Assembly: GCA_023458835.1 (NCBI GenBank)
Contig: JAEWWY010000356.1
Coordinates: 1 to 6,801, forward strand
DNA: 6,801 nucleotides
Direction of reading: 5' to 3'
DNA from: Bacillota bacterium
Lineage (GTDB): Bacteria > Bacillota > Clostridia > Christensenellales > Aristaeellaceae
Positions 6,776-6,801 of the stretch are shown here, in pieces. The notes beneath the pieces are model-generated. The model was not told where the DNA came from, ran no database searches, and saw only the letters and a program-made list of their open reading frames with translations. Within the stretch, counting starts at the first letter, position 1. Each line of letters starts with the position of its first letter. Made by a program: the position numbers and the translations under genes.

Positions 6776-6796
6776 GCAGGGGACTTTGTCCCCTGC
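6776..6796 (+). terminator. Probable terminator hairpin after the lipoprotein gene
   Basis: GCAGGGGAC (6776-6784) and GTCCCCTGC (6788-6796) form a perfect 9-bp stem with a TTT loop, beginning 2 nt after the stop codon. The window ends 5 nt later at ATCCC, so any T tract lies outside. The position favours a terminator, but it could also be another 3' hairpin or part of a dispersed repeat. Confidence 0.5.
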
Positions 6797-6801
6797 ATCC
6801 C

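Overview
The window carries the distal half of a de novo pyrimidine (UMP) biosynthesis operon, followed by a gene for a surface lipoprotein. All genes are on the + strand. The order carB-pyrK-pyrD-pyrF-pyrE matches the 3' part of the classical Bacillota pyr operon. The presence of pyrK with a class 1B pyrD (the NAD-linked dihydroorotate dehydrogenase pair) and the strong AGGAGG-type ribosome binding sites point to a Bacillota/Clostridia-type organism. The sequence is GC-rich by eye (high 50s to about 60 percent, not computed) with G/C-rich third codon positions, which suggests a high-GC clostridial lineage, possibly a gut one. I cannot name a genus from the sequence.

Layout: positions 1-2235 hold the C-terminal ~744 residues of the carbamoyl-phosphate synthase large chain (the 5' end lies outside the window). 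Positions 2239-2967 are pyrK, 2964-3878 pyrD, 3875-4576 pyrF and 4592-5224 pyrE. The genes are 3 to 15 nt apart or overlap by 4 nt. pyrD and pyrF both begin with GTG inside a GTGA that also contains the upstream stop, so translational coupling is likely. A strong intrinsic terminator (about 5244-5277) closes the operon. A 106-nt intergenic region with two further small hairpins leads to a 480-residue lipoprotein gene (5331-6773), which is followed by a 9-bp hairpin at the window edge.

Functionally, CarB makes carbamoyl phosphate. PyrD and PyrK together oxidise dihydroorotate to orotate with electrons passing to NAD+, PyrE adds PRPP to form OMP, and PyrF decarboxylates OMP to UMP. pyrB, pyrC, carA and any pyrR attenuator would be expected upstream, outside the window. 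The lipoprotein has a lipobox signal peptide, an alpha-helical TPR-like repeat array with a recurring LG-x-[YF]-x-[DN]-S motif, and a C-terminal region that I recognise as resembling the DUF6273 family. Its role is unknown and nothing in the sequence ties it to pyrimidine synthesis.

The pyr genes are ordinary and intact. I see no mobile element, CRISPR array, tRNA/rRNA or clear novel system. The points most worth a second look are the lipoprotein, its two-period repeat array, and the hairpin-rich junction between it and the operon.
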